NCBI GenBank assembly: GCA_000432515.1
Contig: HF995988.1
Span: 1-40,393, forward strand
Reading direction: 5' to 3'
Length of the DNA: 40,393 nucleotides
Origin: Bacteroides sp. CAG:545
GTDB taxonomy: Bacteria > Bacteroidota > Bacteroidia > Bacteroidales > UBA932
The notes beneath the pieces were generated by a model that saw only the letters and a list, made by a program, of their open reading frames with translations, did not search any database and was not told the DNA's origin. Of the stretch, positions 15,577 to 24,929 are shown piece after piece. The translations under genes were made by a program, and so were the position numbers. Every line of letters starts with the position of its first letter. Position 1 is the first letter of the stretch.

Positions 15577-16736
15577 CTAGAAACTGGTGAAGGAGGACCA
15601 TGTGGTGTTCTTCGACTCGGCGGCGATTCGAGGTCGTCGGGGAGATTTACGAAGAAGTCGAAACCGGTCCAGGCTTCTACCTGGTCAACGCTGACTGTGT
15701 AGTTCTGGTAGCTGTCGGAGTAGGCCTTGTGGTCGAACCAGAAAGCTATGCAGGACGCATCGGAGACCGTTCTGCCGGAATACTTCACCCGGAGCACCAG
15801 CTTGTAGAAGTAGTTCGGGATCGGAACTCTCTGGGAGCTGGACTTGCTGGGACTCGTGTAATTTATGGTGCGAGACTCGCCCTCCTTTTCGAAAGCCACG
15901 CCCGTCACCACGTAGATCTCCTCGTTGTGGCTCTTGGCAATGCCCTGGACGGCATTCTCCAGATTGCTCCAGATTCCGCTGTTGAAACTGTTCTGGATCT
16001 GCGGAACCTGATTCGTCACGTAGAAAGTCTGGGCCTGCATCGTGGCGTTTCCGTTGCGCGAACCGTTCGGACACATGTGACCTCGCGAATACGTGCTGTT
16101 CGAATAGCTTCCGTCAGTCACCCTGACCTGGTACTTCTCGTCAATGTTCGGGTTGTAGCTCCAGCCCGATGGCCGGCTGAGAGATCCCATGTGGCTGCTG
16201 TCCAATGGATATGCGGTCCAGAGGGGAGTCGTCATCTGTGTGTCGTAGAAGACGGTGTAGTTCCGTTCGCCGGCATAGGTGGTGCTTGTCACATACTGCG
16301 AGCCTTCCTTAGCCGAGGCGAGTTCGAGCCAATCCTTGTTCACAGCAGGTTGGGCGCCTCCCGGCATCTTGAAGACGGTCGGCGTGCCGGCATAGAACAC
16401 TTGCTCGTCGGACGAGTATGAGCCTGTGCCTGATATGCGCGCGAACGCCTGAAAGACGTAGGATCTTCCGGGAACGAGGTCCGAAAGGTGAGCCTCGAAA
16501 GTCCCGCTGTCCGTGCCTGTCGCCGTGACCGAGCTGACGGCTAGTTTGTTTGTCAATGAATTTGAGGATGTGCCCCAATAAAAGCCTAGTTCGGCAGGTG
16601 AACTACTGGCCCCTGTGTAAGAGCCCGACAGAGTCACCTCCGTCGAACTCAACACATTGGCCTCAATGTTTCTTACCTCCGCGTATGGCTCACAATCCGT
16701 GGGTTCTTGTCCGCTGGTGTCTCCGCCGGAGGGCAG
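15577..16736 (-). pseudogene. DNA/RNA non-specific endonuclease (NUC1 type), disrupted
   Basis: A nuclease of the DNA/RNA non-specific endonuclease family. The catalytic region YSRGHMCPNGSR keeps the RGH histidine, and the NQVPQIQNSFNSG segment supplies the metal-binding Asn. A FnIII-like domain precedes it (STEVTLSGSYTGASS...). Two lesions are visible. First, the frame runs back without a break to a TGA at 16737-16739 that ends the upstream lipoprotein; there is no ATG and no signal peptide of its own, only a GTG at 16655. Second, after LPDDLES the frame leaves the family's usual end; adding one base near 15624 restores AAESKNTTWSSFTSF and a TAG at 15577. I read this as the decayed C-terminal half of one large surface nuclease. 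G+C is higher than in the lipoprotein half. Confidence 0.75.
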
Positions 16737-19322
16737 TCAGTTGTTAGTGTAGACTACCTTAGAAACGGTCGCTACGCCATTTTTGCCTTTTTTACTATTT
16801 GGTGTAGTATTATTCAAAGTGAAATCAAGCTGATAATACAGGTTGTTTTGAGGTGATGGAATAGTAAATACTACCTCGCCTGCAGCTACTGCTGATTTCT
16901 TCTCGATAGTAGTTCCAGATGTAAAATCATTTGTAGCCGATGACGTAAGAACGATGGACGTTATACTTCCATTTGCCACAGCATCAATAGTTATGGAAAT
17001 CTTGCTGATTGCCTCAGGCATAACAGAGGCAGTCTCAATCTTTGCATGAGCATTTGTGTTTCCTTTTGGTCCTGCTTTTACATAAGTCCAATTGGTTGGC
17101 TTATTAGAATTTGTGCCAACATATGCATTATTATTATTCCAATTTGCCATCGTCCAAGTGAATCCTTCACGAGTAGCATCCCATGTTTCTGTGTAGCCAT
17201 TCACTGCTGTATCACTAAACTTTTTACCAAAAGTGAGAGTGTATGTCTTGGTCACCTCACTACCAGCAGCACGAACATTGATTACGTAAGTCACGGACTC
17301 GTTGCCTACGGTAACGGTGACGGTCTGCTTGCCTTCGGTGGACATATCATAGCCGCTGATGTTCGCAGACGCGGTTACATCAACATCCTCCTTACCGCGC
17401 CAAACCTGAAGGATTTTTCCTCCGAGTTCGAAGGCATCGCCTACATTGAAGGCTGTCTTAGGTTCGGAAACTGCAAGACCTCTATATACTTGAGTTTCAC
17501 CATTGATGGAGATAAGGTAGTTGTTCTTATCCAACTCGTAAGTCTTGTTATACTTCTTCAAATCCCCATAGACAACAACCTCGTCACCTGCCTTTAAGTC
17601 CTCTGCTCCTACGAAACCTACATTACCGAGGTCCTTACCACTGTAAATGTTCAAGGTCTTCTCTCCAGACTCGATGTCGTAAGTCAAGCTATTATATTGC
17701 GAATTAAATTTAGGTGTTGCCTTCACAATACCCTTCACATGCTTACCGGTCAAACAAGTTCCGGAATCAATCACAGCGATAGCCTCAGCTGCAGTATATG
17801 GATACTCCAAAGAGCCGTCGTTCACTTCGCCTTTTTTAGTGAATACGGCAGATACAGTCACATCTTCGTCAGGCATGACAAAAGCGTTGTCATTTACGGT
17901 GACATTTCCAGTTGCTGTTGTTACATTCCATTCGCTCAGGATGTAGCCGCCATCAGGTGTCGCTGTCAATGTGATATTTTCGCCAGCATAAGCTGTTGTC
18001 GGGGTCGCAGTTATTGTTCCATTCTTGACATCGGAAGAAATGATTACCGAATGTTTCTCTTTTACTTTTGACTGACCATAAATTATCTCAATTGATTTGT
18101 GACCAGTTGTCGCTGAAATTACGGCCGAAACTTCTTTAGTGCCATCAGTAGGGATAATTGAAACTGTTGTGCCACTGGCGGATGCTGTCGCATTTGTCCA
18201 CGTGGATTTTGCAAGAGCGGTAGCATAGCCATCATTAGTCGCTGTAAATACAATCTCACTGACGGACAAACTATTCATCGGAGTAATTGCCAAAGTGCTG
18301 TTCTTATAGAATCTTGTGCTCGTATAGTTTTTGCTGACCGTTCCTGGATAATAGTTGTTCGCAGGTGTACTTTTTTCGTCCCCTAAATCCCTTAAAACCA
18401 TAACATGAACAAGAGCCCTATCCCAAGTGAGTTCATCAGTTGTCGCTGTGGTGGTCTCATCTATCGAGAGGTCAATAGTTTCGCCGGTCTTTTCACTCAT
18501 CAGCACTCCGAACGAAGTGAGGTTGCCCTGGGTCAGCGATATCCCTTTAGAAAATGTCTTCTCGTAAGCGGCAACAAAATTATTGTTGCCGTCGATGGTT
18601 ACAGCGGTAACTTTGAGTTTGGTGTCGGTTACAGGCAGAGTTATGAAATTGACAGGGGCGGAGCCTCCTGTAATTCCATGTAGCGTTTCGACAGAAATCT
18701 TTGATTTGCAATTTTCGAATAAATCTGTTATGTTGGAATAATCTCCGGCAAGATCCTTCTTGTCTGTGGCCTCAATGATGGTATGAGCCAGATAATCGCC
18801 TTTCTCAAGATTTTTGAGAGTAGCTTTGTTTACGGCTACCAATCTCTTGAATTTAAGAGCAATACCGTTGTTGAAATCATTGCTCGGGTCGGAAACCACT
18901 TCAGACACAAGGACATCTGAATTTTGGTCGTAACCGTTTTCGTTGTCATTTGTTTGAGCTGTCTTAACTCCAGTATTGAAAACTGCTTGATAGGAAGCGC
19001 CTGAAATCGCTTCTCCACCAAATATTGCGGAGATTTCCATGAGACCATCCTTCAAGTTTGCCGTAACTATTGATGCAGGCGTGTGTTTGTCGCCTACTAT
19101 TTCGTAAACCTTGAATTTATCTTCGTCACCTTTTGCCCATGAATAGTTCACCTTGCTTCCGTCAACAGTGGCGTTGGTTTTAGTCCTTGGAGCGTCGGCT
19201 ACAAATGATACCGTATGTGATGATGTTATATCATCTTTTGGAGTTTCTATTTCCTTCTGGCAAGAAATGAAGGAACTCAGCGTGGCAACAATTGCCAAAA
19301 AGAACATGACTGAATGTTTCAT
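16737..19322 (-). CDS. Multidomain surface lipoprotein (fimbrillin-like/OB/Ig-like)
   Basis: An 861-residue lipoprotein (signal ending FISC, Cys21). A fimbrillin-like N-terminal region covers about 30-290. An InlB B-repeat-like module follows (SDVKNGTITATPTTAYAGEN..., about 430-500), then an OB-fold-like module (about 505-610) and an Ig-like domain (FNVGDAFELGGK..., about 620-690). A C-terminal jelly-roll-like domain ends in VSKVVYTNN. The stop TGA is followed in the same frame by LPSGGDTSGQEPTDCEP and the nuclease domain, so the protein may have been longer once. It lies 13 bp after a 50-codon gene and shares its promoter. It probably binds a polymer at the surface; function unproven. Confidence 0.8.
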   Translation of the reverse strand: MKHSVMFFLAIVATLSSFISCQKEIETPKDDITSSHTVSFVADAPRTKTNATVDGSKVNYSWAKGDEDKFKVYEIVGDKHTPASIVTANLKDGLMEISAIFGGEAISGASYQAVFNTGVKTAQTNDNENGYDQNSDVLVSEVVSDPSNDFNNGIALKFKRLVAVNKATLKNLEKGDYLAHTIIEATDKKDLAGDYSNITDLFENCKSKISVETLHGITGGSAPVNFITLPVTDTKLKVTAVTIDGNNNFVAAYEKTFSKGISLTQGNLTSFGVLMSEKTGETIDLSIDETTTATTDELTWDRALVHVMVLRDLGDEKSTPANNYYPGTVSKNYTSTRFYKNSTLAITPMNSLSVSEIVFTATNDGYATALAKSTWTNATASASGTTVSIIPTDGTKEVSAVISATTGHKSIEIIYGQSKVKEKHSVIISSDVKNGTITATPTTAYAGENITLTATPDGGYILSEWNVTTATGNVTVNDNAFVMPDEDVTVSAVFTKKGEVNDGSLEYPYTAAEAIAVIDSGTCLTGKHVKGIVKATPKFNSQYNSLTYDIESGEKTLNIYSGKDLGNVGFVGAEDLKAGDEVVVYGDLKKYNKTYELDKNNYLISINGETQVYRGLAVSEPKTAFNVGDAFELGGKILQVWRGKEDVDVTASANISGYDMSTEGKQTVTVTVGNESVTYVINVRAAGSEVTKTYTLTFGKKFSDTAVNGYTETWDATREGFTWTMANWNNNNAYVGTNSNKPTNWTYVKAGPKGNTNAHAKIETASVMPEAISKISITIDAVANGSITSIVLTSSATNDFTSGTTIEKKSAVAAGEVVFTIPSPQNNLYYQLDFTLNNTTPNSKKGKNGVATVSKVVYTNN

Positions 19323-19335
19323 CGCTCAATATGTT

Positions 19336-19488
19336 TTAATAGTCCTCGCCTTCAAAAAAATCTCCTTGTGCACCAGCTGCACCAGGTGTACCGTATCCTT
19401 CACTTCCTGTTACCGCGAATCCGGCTTCGGTTTCTACGTGAACGACCTGGACTTCAGGGCGTTCGTAATTGTTGGTTGATTTTTTCAT
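19336..19488 (-). CDS. Small 50-residue protein
   Basis: A 50-codon gene starting MKKSTNNYERPEVQVVHVET and ending GDFFEGEDY, with a Gly/Pro/Ala-rich middle. It has an ATG start, sits behind a good promoter, and ends 13 bp before the large lipoprotein. Short acidic-tailed proteins of this pattern (MKK...RPE.......E) are common just ahead of Bacteroidales lipoprotein genes; their function is unknown. No signal peptide or membrane segment is visible. Confidence 0.7.
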   Translation of the reverse strand: MKKSTNNYERPEVQVVHVETEAGFAVTGSEGYGTPGAAGAQGDFFEGEDY

Positions 19489-19565
19489 GATTGTTGTTAA
19501 TTATTTTTATTTATCAGTTTCCATTATTTCAGTAACCATCAAGTGGTCAGATCAGTTACATCCTG

Positions 19566-19596
19566 CAAAGTTAGTCATTATATAGTATAAATGAAA
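19566..19596 (-). promoter_or_regulatory. Promoter of the small protein-lipoprotein operon
   Basis: On the minus strand TTTC (19596-19593), a 19-base spacer and TAACTTTG (19573-19566), seven of eight bases of the -7 element region and three of four of the -33 element as expected for Bacteroidetes. It lies in the 112-bp gap after the upstream gene and gives a leader of about 70 nt. Confidence 0.65.
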
Positions 19597-19600
19597 AATT

Positions 19601-20200
19601 TTATTCAAAGATGAAGTCGTCGAAAATCAGGTCGTGGTGGTCGCTGTCCGGATGGCCGCTGTCCGGGTCTATCTGGATGCGGATCTTGGCATTGACCTTG
19701 GCCCCTAAGTCGTAGGTGAAACTTTGCTTGGTCTTGCGGTCGCTGTAGCTCTTCAGGGCGATCTGCTGCGGATTTTTCCATTCGTCGGTATCGAACTCGC
19801 AGTAGGAAATCGTTGCGGATACCCAGAACTCGGAGAACCAGTAGCTGAAGCTTACCTTCGAGAGATTCTCGATGAAGTATTCCATTTTCAGGTGGCCGAA
19901 CTGTGACTGGCCGTAATAGTCCGGGTCTTCCTTGTAGATGCGCAGCTGGGCGCTCTGCTTCCCTGTAATAGGATTCTGCCAGGAGAATGAGCCGAACCAG
20001 GTGCTCCACTGGAGGTTTTCGCGTCCTGCGGTCAGGCCGTATTTGTAGTATGACGGCTTGTCTGTCGTCGGGAATCCGTTCTCAAAGCCTTCTTTCAGAG
20101 GCAGATCCACACGCACGAGCGGTCCGTATTCCTTTTCAATGCCGGTCTGGAAGTCTTCCTCGATGAAGCCGCCACGGTAGCGGACTTTGATGCTGTTCAT
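19601..20200 (-). CDS. C-terminal part of a split secreted beta-sandwich protein
   Basis: A 199-codon frame beginning MNSIKVRYRGG directly after the TAG that ends the upstream lipoprotein frame. It has no signal peptide. MNSIKVRY reads as the last beta strand of the upstream domain rather than the start of a new protein. The rest (FGSFSWQNPITGK..., LIFDDFIFE) resembles a glycan-binding beta-sandwich. Without the TAG at 20201-20203 the two frames give one lipoprotein of 437 residues. It is therefore probably a nonsense-mutated remnant, unless the stop is read through or the ATG is used to reinitiate. Confidence 0.6.
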   Translation of the reverse strand: MNSIKVRYRGGFIEEDFQTGIEKEYGPLVRVDLPLKEGFENGFPTTDKPSYYKYGLTAGRENLQWSTWFGSFSWQNPITGKQSAQLRIYKEDPDYYGQSQFGHLKMEYFIENLSKVSFSYWFSEFWVSATISYCEFDTDEWKNPQQIALKSYSDRKTKQSFTYDLGAKVNAKIRIQIDPDSGHPDSDHHDLIFDDFIFE

Positions 20201-20914
20201 CTACCACCTTTCGCTCTGTGCCGTGCCCATGCAGTAGAAGCAGACTTCGTCGTATTCGCCTTCGACTGTGTAGGAGCCGCCTGCGTCAATGTTCTTCGTC
20301 TCTGACTTTTTCGCACGCCCATCCACCGAGTGGGCGATTTTTGTCAATGTCGCAGATCCTACTGTTACACTGAGCAGTTTCGCTCCGTTGTGGGCGCGGA
20401 CGCGGATGTATCCTCCGTTCTTCGATGCTGAGGTGCTCTGATAGAAGCGGATGCCTGAATAGTCGTCGAGTACGCGTGGCCAATCCGTCCCCTTGCCCTG
20501 AGCGCAGACGTAGTCGATATTGCCGAAGTCATCGAGATAGTCCTGAAGGGGATTGTAGAACTCGTGGTATTCTTCGTTGTGGATGAGGTCCGGATGCTGC
20601 GGGGTGGGTTTGGTCTCCACCTTTGTCGCTCCGGGGTTCAGAACTGTCACGTTCGCGGTCTCTTCTGTCGAGCCTTCGCCGGGATTCTCGCTTCCTCCCG
20701 GATTCTCACCTTCGCCAGGTTTTCCGCCTTCTTCAGGTTTGTTTCCTTCTCCCGGTTTCTCTTCGCCGCCCGGATTTTCTTCTCCGGTTCCCGGTTTCCC
20801 CGGCTGTTCTGTTCCGTTTCCTTCGTCAGGTTTTACTGTCGTCTCCGGCGAGCAGGCCCCGGCAATGGCAATGAACGCTGCAAGAAAAATGGATGTTATA
20901 TGTCTTGTATTCAT
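20201..20914 (-). CDS. Lipoprotein with Pro/Gly/Glu-rich linker, N-terminal part
   Basis: A 237-residue frame with a lipoprotein signal (AIAGAC, Cys21), then a low-complexity linker of about 55 residues made of NPGEG/KPGEG-like units (residues 25-80), then a beta-sandwich domain (YSGIRFYQSTSASKNGGYIRVRAHNG...). It stops with TAG at GTAQSERW, one strand short of a complete domain; the missing strand is encoded just after the stop in the same frame. Divergent from guaB with a 233-bp gap. Likely surface-exposed; substrate unknown. Confidence 0.7.
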   Translation of the reverse strand: MNTRHITSIFLAAFIAIAGACSPETTVKPDEGNGTEQPGKPGTGEENPGGEEKPGEGNKPEEGGKPGEGENPGGSENPGEGSTEETANVTVLNPGATKVETKPTPQHPDLIHNEEYHEFYNPLQDYLDDFGNIDYVCAQGKGTDWPRVLDDYSGIRFYQSTSASKNGGYIRVRAHNGAKLLSVTVGSATLTKIAHSVDGRAKKSETKNIDAGGSYTVEGEYDEVCFYCMGTAQSERW

Positions 20915-21119
20915 GTTGTTGAGTTGTAATTCCGCGAAAAAATCAGTTCACGCCAGTCGCGGCGTTCTGCAAAATGTCGGACCAATCGCCGAAGTTACGC
21001 ATTATTATCGACAAATTGAAAAAACGAAACAAATTGAAAATTCTGGGAATGAGGTATTGAAAATCTTGGGAATCTTGCATTGAAAATGTCCGGAATGTAA
21101 ATTTCATTGAAAAAATTCG

Positions 21120-21127
21120 TATATTTG
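21120..21127 (+). promoter_or_regulatory. Candidate -7 element for guaB
   Basis: TATATTTG at 21120-21127 fits TAnnTTTG and lies 20 bp before the guaB ATG. No good TTTG is found 19 bases upstream, so the promoter is only partly convincing. A second TATATTTG at 21134-21141 is too close to the start unless the message is nearly leaderless. Confidence 0.4.
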
Positions 21128-21147
21128 CCAAAATATATTTGTTAGAA

Positions 21148-22620
21148 ATGCAGTTCGTAAATTCAGCAATTCCGGAGGGTCTCACCTTCGATGATGTTCT
21201 ACTCGTTCCTGCACGCTCCGAAGTCCTTCCGAGAGCTGTAGATGTTTCCACCAAATTCACAAGAGATATTTCTCTCTGCACTCCTATTGTTTCTTCTGCA
21301 ATGGACACTGTTACTGAGGCTGATCTTGCTATCGCGATGGCTCGTGCCGGCGGTATCGGTGTGATTCACAAGAATATGACCATTGACCAGCAGTGCGAAC
21401 AGGTTCGCAGGGTCAAGAGAGCGGAGAACGGTATGATTTACGATCCGGTCACCATCAGTCCTGAGGCTACTGTGGGCGATGCATTGGCCCTTATGGCGAA
21501 GCATCATATCGGCGGCATTCCTGTAGTGGACTGCGCCGGCAGGCTCATCGGCATTGTCACGAACAGGGACCTGCGTTTCCAGGACAATAAGAAGATTCCG
21601 GTTTCGGACGTGATGACGAAGGATAATCTGATCACGGCGAAGAAGGGAATCAGTCTTCAGGATGCCACCGGCATTCTCCGCAGCAGCAAGGTGGAGAAGC
21701 TTCCGGTAGTGGACGAGGACAACAAGCTTGTAGGTCTCATCACCTATAAGGACCTTATGAAGATAAAGGACAATCCTATCGCTTCCAAGGATTCGAAGGG
21801 ACGTCTTCTCGTGGCTGCTGCAGTCGGCGTGAAGTCTGACACTCTCGACAGGATCGAGATGCTCGTGAGCGCAGGTGCTGACGCGGTCGTCATTGACACT
21901 GCTCATGGCCACTCCGTGGGTGTGCTCGAGGTGATTTCCAAGGCTTGCGAGGCGTTCAAGAACAGAGATATACAGATAGTTGCGGGCAATGTTGCCACGG
22001 GCGAGGGTGCCAAGGCATTGGCAGATGCAGGTGTGAGTGCGGTGAAGGTCGGTATCGGACCTGGTTCCATCTGCACTACTCGTATTATCGCCGGTGTCGG
22101 AATGCCTCAGCTGACGGCTGTGATGCTTGCTTCCAAGGCATTGGAGGGAACGGGCGTGCCTGTGATTGCTGACGGCGGTATCCGCTATTCGGGTGATATC
22201 GTGAAGGCATTGGCGGCAGGTGCAAGCACCATTATGGCCGGCTCATTGTTTGCCGGAACTGAGGAGTCTCCAGGTGAGACCATCATCCTGAACGGAAGGA
22301 AGTTCAAGGCGTACAGGGGAATGGGTTCGCTCGAGGCTATGGAGCATGGTTCCAAGGACAGGTATTTCCAGGATATGGAAGAGGATGTGAAGAAGCTTGT
22401 TCCGGAAGGAATCGTGGCTCAGGTGCCGTTCAAGGGCACTGTGGCTGAGGTTGTTTACCAGCTTGTGGGCGGTCTGCGTGCAGGTATGGGCTATGTGGGA
22501 GCGAAGGATATCTCTTCTCTGCGCGGCGCCCAGTTCGTGCGTATCACCAATGCGGGCTACCTCGAGAGCCATCCGCATGATGTGACTATCACCAAGGAAT
22601 CACCTAATTATTCGAGATAG
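21148..22620 (+). CDS. guaB: IMP dehydrogenase
   Basis: A 490-residue enzyme oxidising IMP to XMP with NAD, the committed step of GMP synthesis. The TIM barrel is interrupted by two CBS domains (about residues 95-205, MTKDNLITAKKGIS, VTNRDLRF). The catalytic loop GIGPGSICTTR carries Cys309, and the flap/active-site motif YRGMGSLEAM is present. The ATG at 21148 is chosen over a TTG three codons upstream. First gene of a four-gene operon: the next gene starts 2 bp after its stop. Confidence 0.97.
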   Translation: MQFVNSAIPEGLTFDDVLLVPARSEVLPRAVDVSTKFTRDISLCTPIVSSAMDTVTEADLAIAMARAGGIGVIHKNMTIDQQCEQVRRVKRAENGMIYDPVTISPEATVGDALALMAKHHIGGIPVVDCAGRLIGIVTNRDLRFQDNKKIPVSDVMTKDNLITAKKGISLQDATGILRSSKVEKLPVVDEDNKLVGLITYKDLMKIKDNPIASKDSKGRLLVAAAVGVKSDTLDRIEMLVSAGADAVVIDTAHGHSVGVLEVISKACEAFKNRDIQIVAGNVATGEGAKALADAGVSAVKVGIGPGSICTTRIIAGVGMPQLTAVMLASKALEGTGVPVIADGGIRYSGDIVKALAAGASTIMAGSLFAGTEESPGETIILNGRKFKAYRGMGSLEAMEHGSKDRYFQDMEEDVKKLVPEGIVAQVPFKGTVAEVVYQLVGGLRAGMGYVGAKDISSLRGAQFVRITNAGYLESHPHDVTITKESPNYSR

Positions 22621-22622
22621 AT

Positions 22623-23495
22623 TTGAGTACTCGCAGAGTCCTGAATATTATAGGCGTATGCTTTTTCGTAATCGTCCTGCCGATGTTGAATTCGTGCAAG
22701 ACGATTATGTCGTTTGTCCGTGACGGCAAGGTCGTGGCTGAGGTGGGGGCCGAAAAACTGTATGATACGGATTTGGCGACGTTCATTCCGGACGGCATTT
22801 CGGCTGAGGACAGCACTCGGCTTGCGCTCCAGTACATAAATTCCTGGGCTACCGATATGGTGTTCAATGATGTGGTGGACAGGGAGTTGTCCAAGTCGGA
22901 GAAGAATGTCACCAAGGAACTGGAGGACTATCGCCGTTCGCTGCTGAAGTACCGCTATGAGCAGAAGTACATAAACCAGAGGCTCGATACGGCTGTGACT
23001 GACGGGCAGATAGAGAAGTACTATGAGGACCACATCGAGAATTTCCGTCTGGCTCTGCCGATTGCCAAGGCGAAGTTCCTCTGCATCTCTGCCGATTCGC
23101 CGAACTTGAACATCATCAAGAAGAAGCTGCTTTCGTCTGATGCGGATGATATAATGGAAGGTGACAGCCTGACGTATTCATCTGCATTGAGATATAACTT
23201 CTTCGGCGGAGGCTGGGTGAATATGGTGAGGCTGTCGCGGGAGTTCGGGACGGATTACGGGTCGTTGCTGGCGGTGATGAAGGACGGGATGGTGGAGATT
23301 CCGGACGGCAGCGGCAATCTGAACATTGCCTTTATCAACGAAATGATGAGGGCGGGGCAGACCGGACCGGTGGAATATTATAGGGAACAGATAAAAGATA
23401 TTATCCTGAGTACCAGAAAACAGGCTTTGATTTCAGGTTTGGAACGGGACTTGTTAGAGAATGCGCGCGCTCAAGGCGCTTTCGTTATAAAATGA
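22623..23495 (+). CDS. PpiC/SurA-like periplasmic lipoprotein
   Basis: A 290-residue protein with a lipoprotein signal (MLNSC, Cys25), then a SurA/PpiC-type N-terminal chaperone region (about 45-150: VVDRELSKSEKNVTKELEDYRRSLLKYRYEQKYI). A short C-terminal region lacks a clear parvulin active site. It starts with TTG at 22623; no upstream ATG is in frame, and a later Met would cut off the signal. It lies between guaB and surA, the same order as in Bacteroides. Probably a periplasmic chaperone helping outer-membrane proteins. Confidence 0.78.
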   Translation: MSTRRVLNIIGVCFFVIVLPMLNSCKTIMSFVRDGKVVAEVGAEKLYDTDLATFIPDGISAEDSTRLALQYINSWATDMVFNDVVDRELSKSEKNVTKELEDYRRSLLKYRYEQKYINQRLDTAVTDGQIEKYYEDHIENFRLALPIAKAKFLCISADSPNLNIIKKKLLSSDADDIMEGDSLTYSSALRYNFFGGGWVNMVRLSREFGTDYGSLLAVMKDGMVEIPDGSGNLNIAFINEMMRAGQTGPVEYYREQIKDIILSTRKQALISGLERDLLENARAQGAFVIK

Positions 23496-23508
23496 TGATT
23501 TATTGATT

Positions 23509-24915
23509 ATGAAGAATATACTGAAACTTGCAGCAGCTGTGGTTGCGGTGTTGGCTTCGGCGCAGATGCCACTCAATGCCCAGAAATATGGTAATGGCCT
23601 CATTGACAAGACGATAGCTGTCGTGGGCAATGAGATGATTTCATTGTCGGAACTGGAGCAGGAGATTCTGTATATGCGTATGCAGGGGATGTATTCCGAC
23701 AGGAATATGCGTTGCGAGCAGCTGGAGCGTATGCTTGAGTCGAAGCTTTTCCTGATGCAGGCGCGTGTGGATTCTCTCACGGTGAACCAGGAGATGGTGT
23801 CAAGCACTCTGGCGCAGCGTATCGACCAGATGCGTACTCAGCTCGGGGGTGATGACAATGTGGAGAAGGCTTACGGCAAGCCGATGTATAAACTTCGTCA
23901 GGAATGGAAGCAGCAGCTTGAGGATATGTCGCTTACCCAGCAGATGCAGTCTCAGATTGCTTCGGCAGTGCCTGAGCTGACTCCGCACGATGTGAAGGAG
24001 TATGTTTCCAAGACGGATGCCGCGGACCTGCCTATGGTTCCGGTGAAGTATCAGCTGAGCCAGATCTGTATATATCCGGACCGCGAGGCTGCGAATCTTG
24101 CGGTGAAGGAGAGGCTGCTGAGCATACGTGAACGAATTATCAACGGTGAGAAATTCTCTACATTGGCCCGTATCTATTCTGAGGACCCGGGCAGCGCGAG
24201 GAAGGGCGGCGAACTGGGGCTTGCGTCGAAGTCGATTTTCTGGCCGGCATTTTCTGATGCGGCGATGTCGCTCAAGCCTGGTGTGATTTCCCAGATTGTG
24301 GAGACGCCGGACGGCTTCCATATTATCGAGGTGCTCGAGAAAAAGGGGGATATGTTCAATGCCCGCCATATTCTCATGAAGCCGGTCTATACGGATACCG
24401 ACAGGCAGAAGGCGTTCAAGACGCTCGACTCGCTCAAGACTGAAATCCAGAACAAGGCTGTTACTTTCGAGCTTGCGGCGAAGTTCTATTCTCAGGACAA
24501 TCAGACTCGTACCAATGGCGGCCAGATGGCTGACCCGAATACCGGTTCCGCGTATTTTGAGATCGACCAGCTGAAGCCTCAGGACTATGCTGCCATCAAG
24601 AATCTGAAGGAAGGGGAGATCTCCGAGCCTGTGGAATCGCTTGACAATGAGGGCCGTAGCGGTAATACTGTGTATAAGATAATCCGCGTGGACAAGATCA
24701 TTCCGTCCCATACGGCTTCGTTCGAGAATGACTACAGCGAGCTGCTGGACGAGGCGAAGGTCAAGAAGCAGAATGAGGCTATCGACGAGTTCATTGACAG
24801 CAAGATAAAGACGACATATATCACTATCGACCCGCTGTTCAAGGACTGCAATTTCTCTCGCGAGGGCTGGAACAAGATAGTGGCTCAGTGCGCGTCCGAG
24901 GCGGCTGAAAAGTAA
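23509..24915 (+). CDS. surA: Periplasmic peptidyl-prolyl isomerase SurA
   Basis: A 468-residue exported chaperone. A signal peptide (residues 1-25, MKNILKLAAAVVAVLASAQ) is followed by a SurA N-terminal domain (IDKTIAVVGNEMISLSELEQEI). Two parvulin domains follow: about 170-285 (SEDPGSARKGGELGLASKSIFWPAFSDA...GFHIIEV) and about 285-395 (ARHILMKP). It assists folding of outer-membrane beta-barrels. The ATG at 23509 is preferred to a TTG two codons earlier. It lies 13 bp after the PpiC-like gene and 14 bp before the OstA-like gene. Confidence 0.92.
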   Translation: MKNILKLAAAVVAVLASAQMPLNAQKYGNGLIDKTIAVVGNEMISLSELEQEILYMRMQGMYSDRNMRCEQLERMLESKLFLMQARVDSLTVNQEMVSSTLAQRIDQMRTQLGGDDNVEKAYGKPMYKLRQEWKQQLEDMSLTQQMQSQIASAVPELTPHDVKEYVSKTDAADLPMVPVKYQLSQICIYPDREAANLAVKERLLSIRERIINGEKFSTLARIYSEDPGSARKGGELGLASKSIFWPAFSDAAMSLKPGVISQIVETPDGFHIIEVLEKKGDMFNARHILMKPVYTDTDRQKAFKTLDSLKTEIQNKAVTFELAAKFYSQDNQTRTNGGQMADPNTGSAYFEIDQLKPQDYAAIKNLKEGEISEPVESLDNEGRSGNTVYKIIRVDKIIPSHTASFENDYSELLDEAKVKKQNEAIDEFIDSKIKTTYITIDPLFKDCNFSREGWNKIVAQCASEAAEK

Positions 24916-24929
24916 GATATTGAGTGTCA

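Noticed and set aside
15143..15601. Minus-strand frame of 152 codons downstream of the nuclease
   Set aside because: It runs through the dispersed repeat, the long hairpin and the frameshifted nuclease end, and has no protein-like pattern.
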